Counted from the first letter of the stretch, positions 13,662 through 29,831 are shown. The stretch: 64,000 nucleotides of DNA from Rhopalosiphum padi (GCF_020882245.1 NC_083598.1:60487858-60551857); one strand, 5' to 3'. Made by a program: numbers and translations. Notes: a model not told the origin generated them from the letters alone.

Positions 13662-16600
13662 TTTAAGTACCTACACAAGAGTGTAATAGGGTTAAATAAA
13701 TTCTAACATAAGGACAGAGGTACAAGTTATTCTATATGAATATTAAATTTGAATAACGAATCAGTAAGATATTCTTAAAATATTATACTCAGAATTTCGG
13801 TTGGTTTATTTTTAATTTATTGATTATAAAAAAAAAAATATGATATCCACTTCTTAAATTATGAGTTCTTAGTAAAGATCAGTTTTGAAATATAAATATT
13901 TGATCTGATATTATATTGGTTTAATATTGAAATTCTAAATTAGTAGAAACTTATTTTTACGTTCAAAATTTAAATTAAGAGCATATTATATACAATTCAA
14001 AACGATTATTGCTTACAGAGTAAAATGTAAAACGTATTGATCTAAAATGAAAAAAAAACCCGTGTTTTAATATCAATTTGTTTGAATTATTGTTTTCTAG
14101 ATAGATAAAACAATAATATAATAATTGATTTTGATCAAAACGAGATTGACGAAGATTTCACTATGTTTCGCAGTTTTATGGATTCCTCAAAACTTCTGGG
14201 AAATTTCATAAATTACCTTTCTGAAGTACCACATATATTCAATTTCCATTTGGTATAGTACAAATCTTTTAGAGCACTTATGTTATAAGCATAGTGAGTC
14301 AAGGCATAGAAAAATGCATAAAAATGATTTTATACAATATACAAATTCTTTTAGATTTAACTACTTAAGTCTAAAAAATCAATGAAAATAACAAAACAGT
14401 AAATATTAAAAATATTACATTTCTGTTTGATAAATCTTTAAACTAAATCCTGACTTAAAATAATTGAATACATTTTTAATAAAATCTTTGATATGTATTT
14501 GTACTGCTATAATAAGTAGCTAGTTAGTTATATGGAAAGTATTAAGTTTAAATTCAATCATTATATGTTTACCATTTTTTTTTCACTTTAAATCAGTATT
14601 TTCATTTATTTTCAATTAATTTTTTTATATATAATTTATTATAGTCTAGTTTTGTAACGAATATTACGCCTTGTTAAACAAGCACGATTGGATGTTGACT
14701 GAGCGACAAAAAACAATATTTATGATCACAGAAAATATGTAAATAAAGGTATTTTAAATATTACGTAAACTAAAATATAAGTACCTTTTTCGAAGAAACC
14801 TAATGTTTTAAATTAAATATCGATCCCTCTTGTTTTTTACGTGTCAGTTTAATTCCTATACGTACGACAAACCGTTAAATAAAAGGATTGATTCCCATTT
14901 CTATCCGAGTACAAACGAACAACGATGAACACAATTATATGAGTTTAATATAAATTGTCGATAAAAAAAAAATGTGTCTTTTGAACATTCAACTTTTAAG
15001 AACATAATAATTAAATAGTTGCAATCGAAAAAAACAGCAAACATATACTTTGGTTGCTTAATATTAGTAGTGATAATAGTGGTTTATTACTCGTATTTAG
15101 TGTGGCCAAAAAAGTTATTAGGCACTTTCTCAACATATCAATTTTAAAGTGATTAATATTATAGTAGATATAAAAACAATAATTCTTAGTAAAAGGTTTT
15201 TACTTACTTTAGAAGGAATAATAATAATAATACTTGAAAATGGTAAATTGCATTATTTTTTAATTATAAAGCTGATTAAGTTTATACAACTTAAATGTAA
15301 ATATTCAGTTGAAATTCAATTTCTATTCAGCTCTAAATTTTTATATTAGAAAATGACATTAAGTATATAATAAATTAATTGATTTGAGTTATTTTTACAG
15401 TCAATTAGTTTTGTGATTTTCTTAAAAATAGGTAATCAGAAAGAACGCTTTACATTATTTTCAAATAAACCTTTTAAATTGGTTAATATATATATTTAAA
15501 AATTAAAAATATTAATTATGGCAAACTTATAAAAATATTAATACTTTTGGAATTTTCTAAACAAATATAATGTGTTTAAAAAAATGGACAATTTAAAGTG
15601 AAATTCTGTATCCACGTCCACAAATACGAAACAATTTTTTTCCAAAACAATAAATTACTCCACTCAGACTTTAAATATATACCGAGGGTTTCACTTATTA
15701 CGAGCCAGTTATTGTAATGTGTAATGAAATAATCATATTTTTATTACGCCTTTCGCAGTTGTTTCTGACTCTTTGTTCGCGATTTCCCCAAAATATCGTA
15801 TAATAATCGTGTATGATATATTAATACAATAATTCACAAAATTCTATGATATAATATATTATACAAATATATTGAATAGTTCTGTAAACATTGCATTGTT
15901 GTATTTAATGTTTAACGATGTATTTATTTATTTGTCTATCTTTTTTTAACCTAACAAAATAATAATAAAATAATTACACAACTATACTTGACAGTAGTTA
16001 TACTTTTATACGTTAGTCGATATACATTTTTTCCTATTGTTATGAAGAATAAAATATAAATAACTTAACCTAGTAAAACTATTTTTAATTACACTAATCA
16101 GGACTTTTTTTTTTTAATTTTTGAAAATAATAAACGTATTCATAATACAAACTAGTTTTTACAATATTAACACTGTACTCCAATTATTTAATATAACTAA
16201 TAGCAGCAATAAAAATAATAAAAATAGAATATATGATATTTTAAAAGTGACAAAATAAGAAATTTTATAATATTATGCAAATAGTTAATAAAATATAATA
16301 ATTAAGTAATGTTCCAATATTTGGGTAAAGTGAGCTAATTTTTTAGTTATTCTATAAATTAATTCTAAGATATTTAAGTTATAGCACCTTTCATTTGAAA
16401 CGTAAAATCTTAATAAGTTTGCTAGTTGAATAGTAGTGTTCATTGATTTTATTTGAAAAAAAATTACGAAATTGAATTAACTATTACAAAAATACTTCAT
16501 TAAATATAAAATTGTCCTACTCCAGAGAAGCGTTCACGAGGTTTCCTTTAGATGTCCAAGTTTAACAATGTGAATATAACATTTTTAACAATACATATTA

Positions 16601-19600
16601 TAAATCTCTCAAAACTATATTTAAATATATAAAAATCAAAACATTTTAAGTATTGCTTTTGTTAACAATAAATAAGATTTTTTTTATGAGTTAAAATAAG
16701 GAATTGAAACTCAAAAGTGTATTTTAAAGGGTTTCGAGTGTACTTGTACTACTTTTAATAATTATTGTTATATTTGAAATATTTATTGAAGTAAAAAGTA
16801 CTTTGAAATATATTCATATCAAGTATATTATTATTTATCAAGACACAAGTTAAATAAATTACTAAAATATTTATTTAATCATTTTATGTTGTACAAAAAA
16901 AATGTATATTATACAATTTACAAAACTATAACAACACGCAATGTCAACTGCAGCAAATCATCTACCAATGTTTATTCAGTTAAATGATAATTTCAAACCT
17001 TCAATATGATTTCCCAATAGGCAAATAACAAAAAAATTATTTTCTTTAATGATTTTAATTCAACTTAATGCAAACATAATCGTATAATGTTATTTACATT
17101 TACAACTTAACAAGCATATATACACAAATCCTTAAATAAATCCAATATCATATTTTATAAATTCATTCACTCATTAACAGTAATGATAAACATGCAGGTA
17201 TACATTAATGCAGTTGAATAAACTTTGAATTCTGAACAAACTAATTAAATATACCTATCAATTATATTATAATTTTACATAAGATGTTTAAAACCAATAT
17301 TTTGATAAAAATAAATGTATATAATAATTTTATTGTTATTTCTTTGCTATTTTGTCATTTTTTACATTTTTAAAAACAACTTTTTTTAAATTTAACAAGA
17401 AATAATATTTTAATAAGTTTCCAAATAATTTACCTCGTGCGTATTTCCACGATATCTAACAGATAGAATCAAAAAATGGATAGTAAAACATGTTTAAAGG
17501 GGTCTGCAAAGTGCACTGCATAATACAAATAATTTTGGAATTTGAAAAAAATAACAACCAAATTATCCTTGAACTCCGATAATGATGTAAATGTGTAATG
17601 ATGGATGTATAGGACGTTTAAGTATAGGCAAAACCGAATTAAGATAAATCGTTGAGACCCATTCTTTCTTCTACGTTAAGTAAATAATATTGAAGGATTT
17701 CGCGTTTTAGGAATTTTACTTACTATAGTAATTATTTTCAAAAATATATCTTGTATCACACTAATTTATTTCAAGCATCTTAAACATTCTTATAAAAAAA
17801 TATTTTTTGAAAAATACAGAACACATAGCCGTGAAACTTAACAGTTCCTTTCCTAATGAAAAAACGAATTCCAAACTTTATAGTTATACCTAGTTATTTG
17901 TTAATATATTTTATACACATGTTAATATTTCGGTTTAAACAAGAAATTGAACAATGTCCAACTCAACAATGCTTTTGAGTCTATGCCATTCTTAGTAAAC
18001 CTAAATAATTAAACTTCATACACATTCTCTTTTATCATTTTACACCTAATTATATTATATTATTATAGTATTTTAGTTAGGCTTTTTTTAAAAATAAACA
18101 CATTTAATAAAACAAAGATTATTTAACACTTTATTAATATTTAATATTATTATTATTATTTATACATTATGTGTCACTTAAAAAAACAAAAAATAAACAA
18201 ATAATTCCCATTTTAATATAATAATGTATTTACATATGTATATAATATAATATTAATAGTTATTTAGTTATGATTTGTGTTGCACTTAATATACTTATTA
18301 TAAATGTCAAACATTCGTAATTACGCATATGTCCAATAAACATATTTATTTTATCTAAAGGAATTTTTAATATTTACACACTTTAACATTCATTAAAACG
18401 TTTTTTCAATATATTAGTTAAATAAATATTTCTAAAAAAATATATATTTTTAATTTAATCTGTTATAAAAAAACAACAGTCAAACGTACATTATATACAA
18501 GGTACTAACTATGTAAAACGTTTAAGTGTGTGTTATAAAAATATTCCTCACAGATCTAGTACGTCTAATAGATTCAAATTCTACCTGATAACCTAAACAA
18601 TAATTTCAGAAACATTATAAACTACACCAGATAATGTGACTTAGAGCCCGCATTTCAAATGACAAAAGTTTGACTAAAAGTTTAGCTGGGGTATTGAGTT
18701 CATTAAAACATCTTAATTACACCACCTAAACTAAGTTAACCATTCGGTCCATTAACCAAAATCCGTCTTTATGACTGCGGAATCTTATCGCACGATTTAA
18801 GATATAGCCGATATAGGTATGCACATATCTTCTCAAACATTGTTTTTAAATAATGATATGGTTTTAAATTTAACATGTCAAGTTGTAATTCAAAGTCAGC
18901 AAAAATATCCTGAGAAAATATTATTCTTTTACGTAAATTCTTAAAATTTGAACTTTTTGTTATATGTTTAAGTCATATACCTAGTTATGTAGTCATGTAT
19001 ACCGTTCAAACATATTTTCATTAGTAAGTAAACGATATTATTCAGTAAATCTGTTTATTCAAAACTATATTTATATCCTTCAAAATTAAAATATTATGAA
19101 TTCCTAGTTTCTCTAACATAAATGAAAACAAACCCACTAAACAGTAGCCAAAAATGCAATCAAATTTAAATTCTATTATATTTATTATAATGAAAATAAA
19201 TGAAATGAACACTTGTAGAACACTTATATGTATTATAGCTGCAAAAATATTGGTCTTGTTCCACTATACGCCATGAATAAAAAAAAATATCTATAAACGG
19301 TCCTTCCCATCACTTTAGTAGCCTAGAAAGTTTTTTAATAATACCCTATACTAATAATTAGCCACGTGAAAATATCATAATGTTTCTTAATAGCCAATTA
19401 ATTTAAACATATTTTTTACCGAATGTTACACTGAACTAAAGATAAATAAAATTTAAAACTCCCAAAATCTTTGGCCGAATGCGCAATCAAAACTCCCAAC
19501 TCTAACTACACCATAATAAAATATATGGTCATTTCCAACGTACACACTGAACTATAGAAAGTATGTCATAATTGATCATTTAATCGTTTATTTCATTTCA

Positions 19601-20159
19601 TGTATATAATTTGTTAATGGTGTATTATGTTGTAATCCATATGTAAATAAATATCCATAAATCACTTCCAACGACCACTGCTGTAGCAAATAATATCTTA
19701 TTTAAATATAAAACAAATAATTTTTTGTTATTTATGACTTTCCCAAAAGTATATATTATTATATTAACAGTCCTAAACAGTCCTAAATCCTAATATTAAA
19801 TTTAAAATAATGGCTACATTAAATCCCAATGAAAATACTTAAAAATAATTAATATGCTGATCAATTATTATTTTTTAAGTTAAGTACATATTAATAATTG
19901 GAATACCCCTAATGGAGCAAGTAAATAATTTAATATAAAAATAATTTTCCATTAAAACACACAAGGCATAAAAATAAACAAGTTATTTTTTTCCTTGCTT
20001 TATTTTCAAATAACAAAACTAAAAAAAAAATGAAGTATTTATAATCATAAAGTTTTCAGATTATCATTCCCACTCATTATCTTTACAGTACTTTCGTCAA
20101 TTTCAACATTTAACTAATGAGTAAAAGTGGTATTTAATAATTTCTCTCTCTGTAAAATA

Positions 20160-20192
<33 letters not shown>
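20160..20192. repeat. (TA)n microsatellite
   Basis: Eleven TA units, then an interrupted TATTATATATAT tail. Confidence 0.95.
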
Positions 20193-22487
20193 GGATAAAA
20201 TAACAGTCTTATGTTTGTGTGTCAAGAGTTTACAACGAAATGGTTTCAGAATGTTTATAGTTAAATTTTTCTATACGTACTCCCTTTGTAAATGGTAAGT
20301 ATTTAGCCGGTAATTTAATTTTACGTGTACTTAATATACATATATAATACTAAATGTATAAAAATAAGTCTTGTATTTATTCAGATATTAAATAATGATA
20401 AATGTTTGACACAGAATTTCGTTGTACCTAAAGTATAAAAATACACGAATCAATTGCCTAATTAACTTTTTGTTTACCCTTTAACACTTAGCTGAGTAAT
20501 TTTACATTTTAATTTAATGTTTGAATATTATGCCCAGGAGAAGAAATAAGACTAGTTTTATTGCAAAATTAGATACAAATTTAAAAAACATTAAAATAAA
20601 AATAATTGAATAGGTCATTTGGGAATCACTTGGCAGACTTTATTCTTAGTTGATTTAAAAATGAACATTTTGTTTTTTTTTTTATGTTGATCATGCATAT
20701 CTTTACATAGTAAATCAAAAAGATTTGAAAAAATATTACAATCTAGTTGTTAAATAATAAATTAAAATAAATAAACATTCCTGAAAATATATTAAATAAT
20801 TATTGCAAATGCACTTAACAATGCTATTTTTTATTGTGGATATTATATTATTTTATTACTTTATTAATATGTATTTCAGATCTGAATTAAAATTAATGAA
20901 AAGTAGAGTATAAGTTGTTATTTGGTGCTTTTACAGTTTTATATTATATTACGTTAAATTGCAGAATAAAAAAACGTTTAATACAATATGATAAGTACTC
21001 AATAGGGTATGACATTATTTGTTCAGTTATTTTAAACATTGTATACCTAATATTTAAGATATTATGTACCTACGTAAATATATAGTAAATAATTAATTGA
21101 ATAAAATGCAATTAACATAGGCATTTTACATTTCATAATACTATATTTATTATTAAAGTTCATGTAACGATCAGTTCATAAGACGTATTTTTGTTTTCAT
21201 AAAATAAATATACTAAGTTGAAACATTTTATTATTAAAGAAAAGAGAAGTTAAAATATAAATCTCTTCAATGATAATTTATACAATTTTTGCACTTTTTA
21301 CAGCCTTCTTTTAGGGCTTTTTAAACCTTTTTAAGGCCCTCCGTAGGTACACGAAACTCTAGATTGTCACGCAACTTGCGTTCCACACTATTCACCTCAA
21401 GCTACTTCTTTAACGAGTGTGTAGGATCTACTATTGTCGCAGTTTTATACCTAGCAATTAAAGGACGATATGAATGCTACGGATGACTCGTGCGCGATCA
21501 GTTGCATCGTAATGATTGCACGTGATTTTATTTTTTGACGAGTATAATATTATAATAAAGGCATGATTCTAATTTTTATTTTAATATTTTGTTTAATTTT
21601 TATCGATTTCATACAATGGATTGAATTTATTTAATTAATCTATTTTAACTAATTGATGGATAACCATAAAAACTCAAGTTGGCAAAGTCCAAAAAAAGTT
21701 CTATAATTCACTATTTTGAATACTAACTCCTGTTTAAAACTTTACTACTACTTATTTTTTATTGGTATGATGCCATCGTGCTTATTCTACTTAACTTACA
21801 AAATAAATAGTATACATTTATATCCTATTTTTTCGATAAGTATAAATGCAAAATTAACGATTTGTAAATAATACCGTGATGCTTTTTAATAACAGTTCAA
21901 TGCCATTACGAAAGATGGCATCGGAAATATAGAATGAACATAACATTTATAATCTATAGAAAGTATTGTATGAAACTACGTATATTAGAGTACTCTCATT
22001 CTATTAGACATTTACGAATATAAAAACACATATTGTATACCCAATATATAAATATATATGTATTGCTCAAAATCTAAAAAAATATAAAATATTTAAACAG
22101 CTAAGTACCAAAAAAAATATATATGAATATAACGTTTTATTGCGCACGTAAAAAACTTATCTTGGAAGTATTTGATTTTTATTTCTTGAACAAAAATATA
22201 TACATAGTTGAAGTTTCTATCATTTTTAATCTAACCCGTCATAATAACCATAATAATTTAATATTATAAATTTGAATTATTAATGTCAATATTTTATAAT
22301 ATCGAGACTAGATTAAAATATATAAGCAAACAACTTTAATTGGTAAAATATTGTTAATAAGATTAATTTAAATTTTAACCTAGCTGTTGATAAAACCGTT
22401 AAATGTGTAGGTTATTTTAAATGTATGTATATTATAATTTATAATTACATACCTACCTAATATAATTATATTATATTTAACTGGCTA

Positions 22488-22800
22488 TCAATAAAATGGG
22501 TCCGTGTGTAGTAACATATAAAATGTGCAGAATACAAACGACCAGTTAAATAATATCGACGAAAATGTCAGAGATTGTTGACGAACTAACGGTGGAAGGG
22601 TAAACGGGTAGTCCGAACAGATAACCTTTATTGCGTGGGCAACCCAACCGAGAACTACCCTAGAGACGTGTGCTATTAAAGGGTGGTCTTGGGGTAGGTG
22701 TATGGAGCTATTAACTTGAACGCGGATGCTATCCATCATATAACCTCGCTGTGAAATCGTGCTAGTTTTTCGCGCTTCGTGTACCTACCCCCTTTCAACA
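22488..22800 (-). other. Unclassified GC-richer island
   Basis: The minus strand is open for 83 residues (QVNSSIHLPQDHPLIAHVSR ... CSDYPFTLPPLVRQQ). Composition is more balanced than the surroundings. No family is recognised; it may be an old transposon piece. Confidence 0.2.
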
Positions 22801-25800
22801 ACTAACAATTTTGGGTAATATGTGTTAATGATGCACGTACAACCTAAAACATAAATACCACTCTCCTACATTTATAGAGCGCTTTAAGAACAATTGCATT
22901 AGCTAAATCTAGGTGAGTTAATAAAACATACAAAATAGAAATTATTTCATTTTCAAATAAAACAAGATCTAAATAGATAACTAAAATAATGATTAAGATA
23001 AAATTGATTTTCAATATTTCTTCTGAATGCAGAATGATACAGTTTTTGTAGAGATTTTATTCTGGAGAAACATTTTAATAATTTCGAAATATCTATTAAT
23101 TATTGGTACACCGGAAAATTAAAAATGTAAATCCTGTTTATTTTTAATAACCTTTATTACCAACAAACAATAACATATCTATTTTAACATATTTATTACT
23201 GATAATAACACTTATAACGAGTATAACAGTACCTATAACTATCATTTGGTAGCACAAAATTTGAACAGTTCAAATTGAGTATTTGAATAATAAATGTTAT
23301 CTATATAGATAATATACGATTTTATACTTATATAATATCATACTTGTGGTTTGTGGCGCATTTGGTTCCCTTGGCTCTGAATAGCGCCATCTCTATAGTA
23401 CCGTATTATAAACACAATATTATCATCTCAAATGACAATTTTTTTTTTTATATTAATCTGTTATTTATTTAAAATAATACATAAATGCATGTAAAATAAC
23501 AAACAATTGATTTATGCACCTTCTTTAAGCAATATTTTCGTTGAACGCAGAGTTTTCAATTTTACATTAAAAAAAAATTACCAAAACAATTACGAGGCAA
23601 ATTTGGTTCAATATTTAATTTTAAATAAATCCAATAATTAAACTGTACTTATTATAAATACAACCATATTATCATAATAATAATATTACCAAATAACAAC
23701 AAACAGAAGAAAAAATTTACTCGTTATTGGTGATACTCGCACTATATTATTGAGATTATCAAAATTCTTTATTAATTTTTTTTATATATACTATATTTGA
23801 TACAGTGATAACTAATTAGTTTATCAGTTAATAATTAATGGAAACATTGCTTTTGATTTTCAAAATTTAAGTAACAAATAGAATAATATAGAAGGTATTT
23901 ATTCCATTTTCTTTACTTATGGACAATATATTCAATTCCACCAATTTGAATCAATCCATCATTTAAACAGACAAAGTAGTTATATTGTACAATAGAACTG
24001 TGCTTGACAATAATATACAAAATTGTATTTATTTTTACTAATAATAAATATTAGTTAAATTATTAAAGAAATTAACACAAATTAAATTCATTAAGTATTC
24101 AACTTAGTGTTTATAGATATTAGTTAATAATTATTTCATATGATTATTAATGTATGCACTTTTATAGAACAAATTAAGTGAAAGATACTTGTGCTACATC
24201 AAAATATGTATAAATATATTTTATAAATAAATAAAAATAGTAGATAATTATTATATAATAATAATATATCATTAATATAGCAAAATATTAAAAAAATTTT
24301 AATTATGTAATTGTTCTTGCCAGATAAAAATATACAACAATTCATGTTGTACAACAATACTATCTATTATAGTCTTGGCTTCAAGTCAACAATAACTTAT
24401 TTATAAATAAAAATTTCTGGTCTTGAGTGGAGGAGTTAAGTAACAAATAGCTGAGCGTTTGTTTTTTTCAATCCATGTAAGTAAAATAAAAATTGTAATG
24501 TTGTTCAATGCCTATTTAAATAAAAAAATATTTTACTTATTTTTAGTTTTGTTAATCTTGTAAAATAAATAAATGTGTTCGTAAACTATATTTTCTTAAT
24601 TTTATAAAAACTGATTTTTTTTAATTCGATATTTCAATTAAAAATATTATATAAGATATTATTATAGTAATACATTTAGATTAAGTGTATATAATATTAA
24701 TGTGCTTAAAATACCTATACAACAAAAGTTATTCTAAAATGTTAAGTCTTGGCTGTGAATATCAAAAAAATACTAATTTTATTAAAACACAAATCAAAGT
24801 TAAAAGCATTGAACCTTATTTCTAAAATTCTTAATATCTTAAGCTCCAATTTATAATAAAATTAATCTAAAAATCAATGTCTACTATTTAATTAATAGTT
24901 TGTTGAAAATTAATTCAAGTTGTAAATATTTTAAGGACTTTTATTTACTTATATTTTTTTTTTAATATAATAAAATGTACCTAAGGAAATATAACTGAAC
25001 TTGAAATTTTATACTAACCAATTTTTCATTTATTTTATAAAAATTATAAAAATATAATCAAACGTTAAATGTATATTATATTATTATATGAAACGATAGT
25101 GTAATATATTTTTTTACGAAATGTTCATTTTGTTAATTTATTAAATATACAAAATTTACAGACAGTACCTATAGACTCAACAAATAATAAATAACATACA
25201 TTAATAGTATGCATTTTCACTGCAAAGAATGAACCTAAAAAAGAAATATTTTTTAAATCATCATAAACCATCATAACCTCATTTGTTTAAACCTTACGAA
25301 AAAATAATTATAATAAGAAAAAAATAGGTATTGTTTTATTCACCCAAAAATTAAATAATCCATGAAGATAAAATACAAGTGAAAAAAACATACCCTACAG
25401 TTAGCCAGAGTTAGATATGTACTAAATTAGTCTAATTTCAAAATAATTACTAACAAAAGACAAGCAAAGGGTTGGTAGAATTGCACCCGTAATTCATCTA
25501 TTCGAAAAATAAAGCTAAAGTTAAAATTTTTAAAATACACCACATGATATACTACGTTATTATAAATAATTTATAATATAATATGTTATCATTAAAACGA
25601 GACACATAAATGACAAAATACCTAGTAAGTAGTGACTAGCGGGTAAAAATTCCAAATATTGATTTTATAAAAATGAACATGTGTATTGTTTTTAACTAAA
25701 GATAAGAATTATTCAATCAATCAAAATAATTTGTATTGACAATGTACAAAAAAAAAAAAAAGAGAGGATTTTAACGGAAATTTATTTGATATTCAAAAAA

Positions 25801-26689
25801 CAAATAAAACTCGGTCTGGAATAATACCACTAATGGTTATGGTACACCCCTCAACAAAAAAAAGCTCAAAGTCCCAACTGAAAAAAAAATCCTGTGAAAT
25901 TGAATGACGCATATAAACGTCCCTATTACGTTTCAAGAATGCCAATTATCATTGTTGTTACCCACATTAAAGTAAACAATGACGAGTTAAATTTAGAGTA
26001 TTCAATGAATACTCTAATGTTTAACTAATAGCAATAAAACTTATAAAACTAGATGGATGCTCTAACCATAGGTACAACTCACATTATACTCATCGTCATC
26101 ATGTTTCCTTGTTTGTTTTCATATTGTATTGCATAGTTTTTTATTTCAAGTGTCTCACAAAAACACATACACAATTTTCCAAAAAAAAAATATATTTTTC
26201 CAACACCTAACGTTAGGTTTATTTTCTTTTAAAATACATCCAATACATATTCGGATATAAAGGTGTATCTCATCATATTTTTAGCATTGAACGATCATTT
26301 AAAAATAATTTTCGGTGCTTATATATATACAAAATATTATATACAATTCTCATATTTTAAATGGTTTTAAATTATTTTTCATAATCTATGTACAAATATT
26401 CAACTATAATTAATGTAGGAACATGACATAAAATCTTTCAAAAAACTAGAAAAAAATCAAATTATGAAATTATTTTACAATCAAATAAGACGAAAAAAAA
26501 AAAAATTTGTAACCAATTAAATCTAAGCGATATTTTTATTTTTCATAATTATTAATTCTTCGATTATCCAATAAAACATGATTCAAATAAAATTTGTAAA
26601 GTATAATCATCACTTATAATACAAACTATGTATAATAATTCTAACTGAATATGTATAGAAAACAATGTCCGTAATACCTGACCCATGAA

Positions 26690-26800
26690 GGTCCAACCCA
26701 AACTGATGGTGTACATTTTAGTGTAACTACGGAAGGGCTACCATATGGTTCAGAAATATGGAGTTCACGTGTCGCACATGTAGACGGTTGATTCATAATA
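26690..26800. other. Unclassified coding-like island, open on both strands
   Basis: The minus strand reads MNQPSTCATRELHISEPYGS, then PSVVTLKCTPSVWVGPSWVR, up to a CAG/GTATTA junction. The plus strand is also open (THEGPTQTDGVHFSVTTEGL...). Balanced composition suggests former or present coding, but the strand is undecidable by eye. Confidence 0.2.
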
Positions 26801-26896
26801 ATATGATATATATATATATATACATACTTTTTTTGATCTATACTTGGCACACGCACCCCATTAAGAAACACACCTTTTAAATTCTACACGTTTCTA

Positions 26897-26943
26897 AACA
26901 CAGTGTGGTGCCGCAAGAACCACACTAATACTATCGCTGTGTT
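26897..26943. repeat. Nested inverted repeat
   Basis: AACACAG (26897) pairs with CTGTGTT (26937). Inside it GTGTGGT pairs with ACCACAC around GCCGCAAGA. The two-tier stem lies next to the coding-like island at 26.7 kb. Confidence 0.5.
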
Positions 26944-29633
26944 ACAGATTGCTTATCTATTTTGTACCACAAATATTTTGAACAGTAATATTTAAACATA
27001 CTATAATATACGTATAGAAAAACGATCGTTCGTCTACTTTTCATCACTTGCAATTTTACTTTTATCAAATCCAGCGATAACTTTACAAGTAACGACGTAT
27101 AATAGTAAGAAAAATAAATTCAATTCTTGCTTTTTCGGAATCTACAGCGCCAAAGTATTTAGTACAACAACACACACGAAAAATTACACAGAAGTAAATC
27201 CGTTTTCACGAGCTCAACTCATAAATTCTATTCACTGAATGACAATTTAACGGAATGCGTGGAATCCAACACTGGAGAAAATTCGTTTCCATATAATAGA
27301 TAAACTGTAAAGTTCAAGTTTAATAGGAGACACGGAGAACATTATACCTACAAAATAAATAAGCAGAACACGTTAATACATAGTACATTTTAAAAGTTTT
27401 TCGTAATCTTTCGATAGTTGCTGAAAATGTTCGAAATATCTTAACATATTATGCATCACATTACCACACCATTCTTACTTTTCAATCTGTAATGTTGTGA
27501 TAAAAAATATTTTAAAAACCATATAAATGTTTCGATTAAAAAACTTTTTTTTTTAAATATTATCTAATTTTCATAGTATAAACCTCATACAAAATTGATA
27601 ATATTCTAGTGGTTTATTATAGTTGTCTGCAGTATAGTAGAGTAGAAATAAATAAAACACGAACCATTGTATTTTTCGAGTTGAAAAACTATTCACGTTT
27701 TTATCATCAATAAACATCACATTGCGTAACCTAAAATTATATCGTTATTCGTAACATTTTAACAAAAGGTACCAAGTCACTTTTTATTTACTTATTCAGA
27801 AGTCATTAAAATTAGGGTAAAAATTGTGAAATTTAAAAAATAAAATAATATTTTAAAAACCTAATAGGATGGAGTAAAAATCTCAATTTTTCAAAAACGA
27901 AAATCTCGGTTCCATGATATCATGAATAATCAATTTCAGATTCTTAAGATTAATGATATCATGTATTTATATTATTGAAAATGTAATATCATATTTTTTT
28001 TAATGCAACTAACAATTAGAATAAGAGAAATTAATACTTCTATTCAGTTTCATGCATCCTCGTAGATTTTTTGCTGACATGCGTACAAAATAAATTTTTT
28101 ACCATTATTTTTACTACTTTACTACGCTCAGAAAATTCTTCGGTTCGTTATGTTTGTAAAAAACATTTATGATATACGATATTTATGGTTATTTCAGTAC
28201 ACAATACTTATAGTCATAGCATTTTTTTTTAACTTTATATTAATGTTTGTTCATAGAAATATAAGTTAAAATTATTTACAAACTTAGTTTTGACGAAATA
28301 AAAATATTTTAAAACAAAAGTCATATAATAAGAAAAATAAAAAAATAAGCTGATGAAGGCAGTTGGTGAAATAAAATTAAAAGTCGCAGATCGTGTCTAA
28401 CGACGGACAAACGTTCTACGGTTCATTAACGGTTATATGTAATTATTCTACCTACATAATTCCTTTATAAATCCAAGGCACACACAATAAATTACAAAGA
28501 ACAATTTTAAAACAAAATAACTAGGTAACAATTTGAGCCTTGCTTTAATTAAAATAAGAACCGTAATGATATGTTAAAACTTTTTATAACGACTCGACAT
28601 TAGCATACGGGTAAAAAAAAAAATACACCTATTTTCAATCTAATATATCAAACACATATGCAGTGCGTAAGGTAATAATATTATTGTCGAAAGGTCGTTT
28701 TTGTGAACATTAAATTTTTTTTGTTTTTTTCCTAGTTGAAACTCTTAATTAGAAATTTTGAGAACTTGAACAGAAGGTAGTATTCACACTTTATGTCGCA
28801 AAATTAATTAATTAATTAAAACGAACATTATATAACCAAATAAAAGCATAATAAATAACTTGTTTAATATTTACATTAATAGATACATTTTTAAATCAAT
28901 ATCTTAATCTTTAATAATTAACAATTAAATATCAATTACATAGTGTATATTATAATATACATATAATATTAACATATGATTTATCTAAGTTATCACTTTT
29001 TTTTTTAAATATTTACAAATTTTAATGCATTAATTATAATTTAATATAATTTTATAAGATATATTATGCAACAGTGTAATTTAAAAAATATTTTAAATCT
29101 AATTTATACAATATACAAGTACTAAAAATCGTTTAATAGCTTTATTTATTATCTGTTTACATGTACGTATAATTTCATTGTTCGACACAACATGACAAAA
29201 CTAAATATTATCAACTATTTTTATTTTGAAAATAAGTTATAGAATAATTAAAATAATGCAAAACTATTACAGATTTTATAAATATTATGTTGTAGATACT
29301 AAATTAAATGTTGATCTATGATTTTACTTTAAAAATCATTTTAAAAACACTGATTTTAGCCCATATTTAATATTTAATAGTGCCACATCTAACAAATAAA
29401 CATCAACTGTAGAATTTGTTCAAAATCTATAGTTATATTTAAAAAATATTTTTACTGAGACTGTTATAAGATTAACTTACAATTTTTATTCGATTATAGT
29501 TTCTACCACCATAAAAAGTCCCGCTCCAATAAAAAAAAAGAAAGAGCCATTAAAGTTGTTCTTATAAATCGTTTTGTTTTTAAAATTTATAAAAATAAAT
29601 TAATATTTTATGTGTAGGTACACGTTACGCTTC

Positions 29634-29831
29634 CTACCACAAGCATATAACTAAATTTCTGGACTTTTCATTCATTTGTCTGGGAAACGGAAAATTATTC
29701 TCTCGATGAAACTGATGCTTACATTTTACATCAGATACAGGATTATAACCGCATACATTTAATAACCGCAATATTTTGAAATTCATTATTTGGTCTTTGT
29801 CGATGAGCATAGACTCCTTTGATAAGTACAA
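29634..29831 (-). other. Unclassified coding-like open frame
   Basis: A 65-residue minus-strand frame with NVCGYNPVSDVKCKHQFHRE then NNFPFPRQMNEKSRNLV. It has less AT-bias than its neighbours and contains Cys/His, but no motif I can name. It may be a gene fragment or transposon remnant. Confidence 0.15.

Larger units (their letters stand above)
6060..22480. other. Long AT-rich non-coding stretch
   Basis: Microsatellites and one inverted-repeat pair only. Open frames at 6998-7321 and 15149-15349 are rich in Ile/Lys/Asn and look like chance. GC-richer patches at 17.45-17.65, 18.56-18.8 and 21.3-21.53 kb have no product I recognise. Confidence 0.6.
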
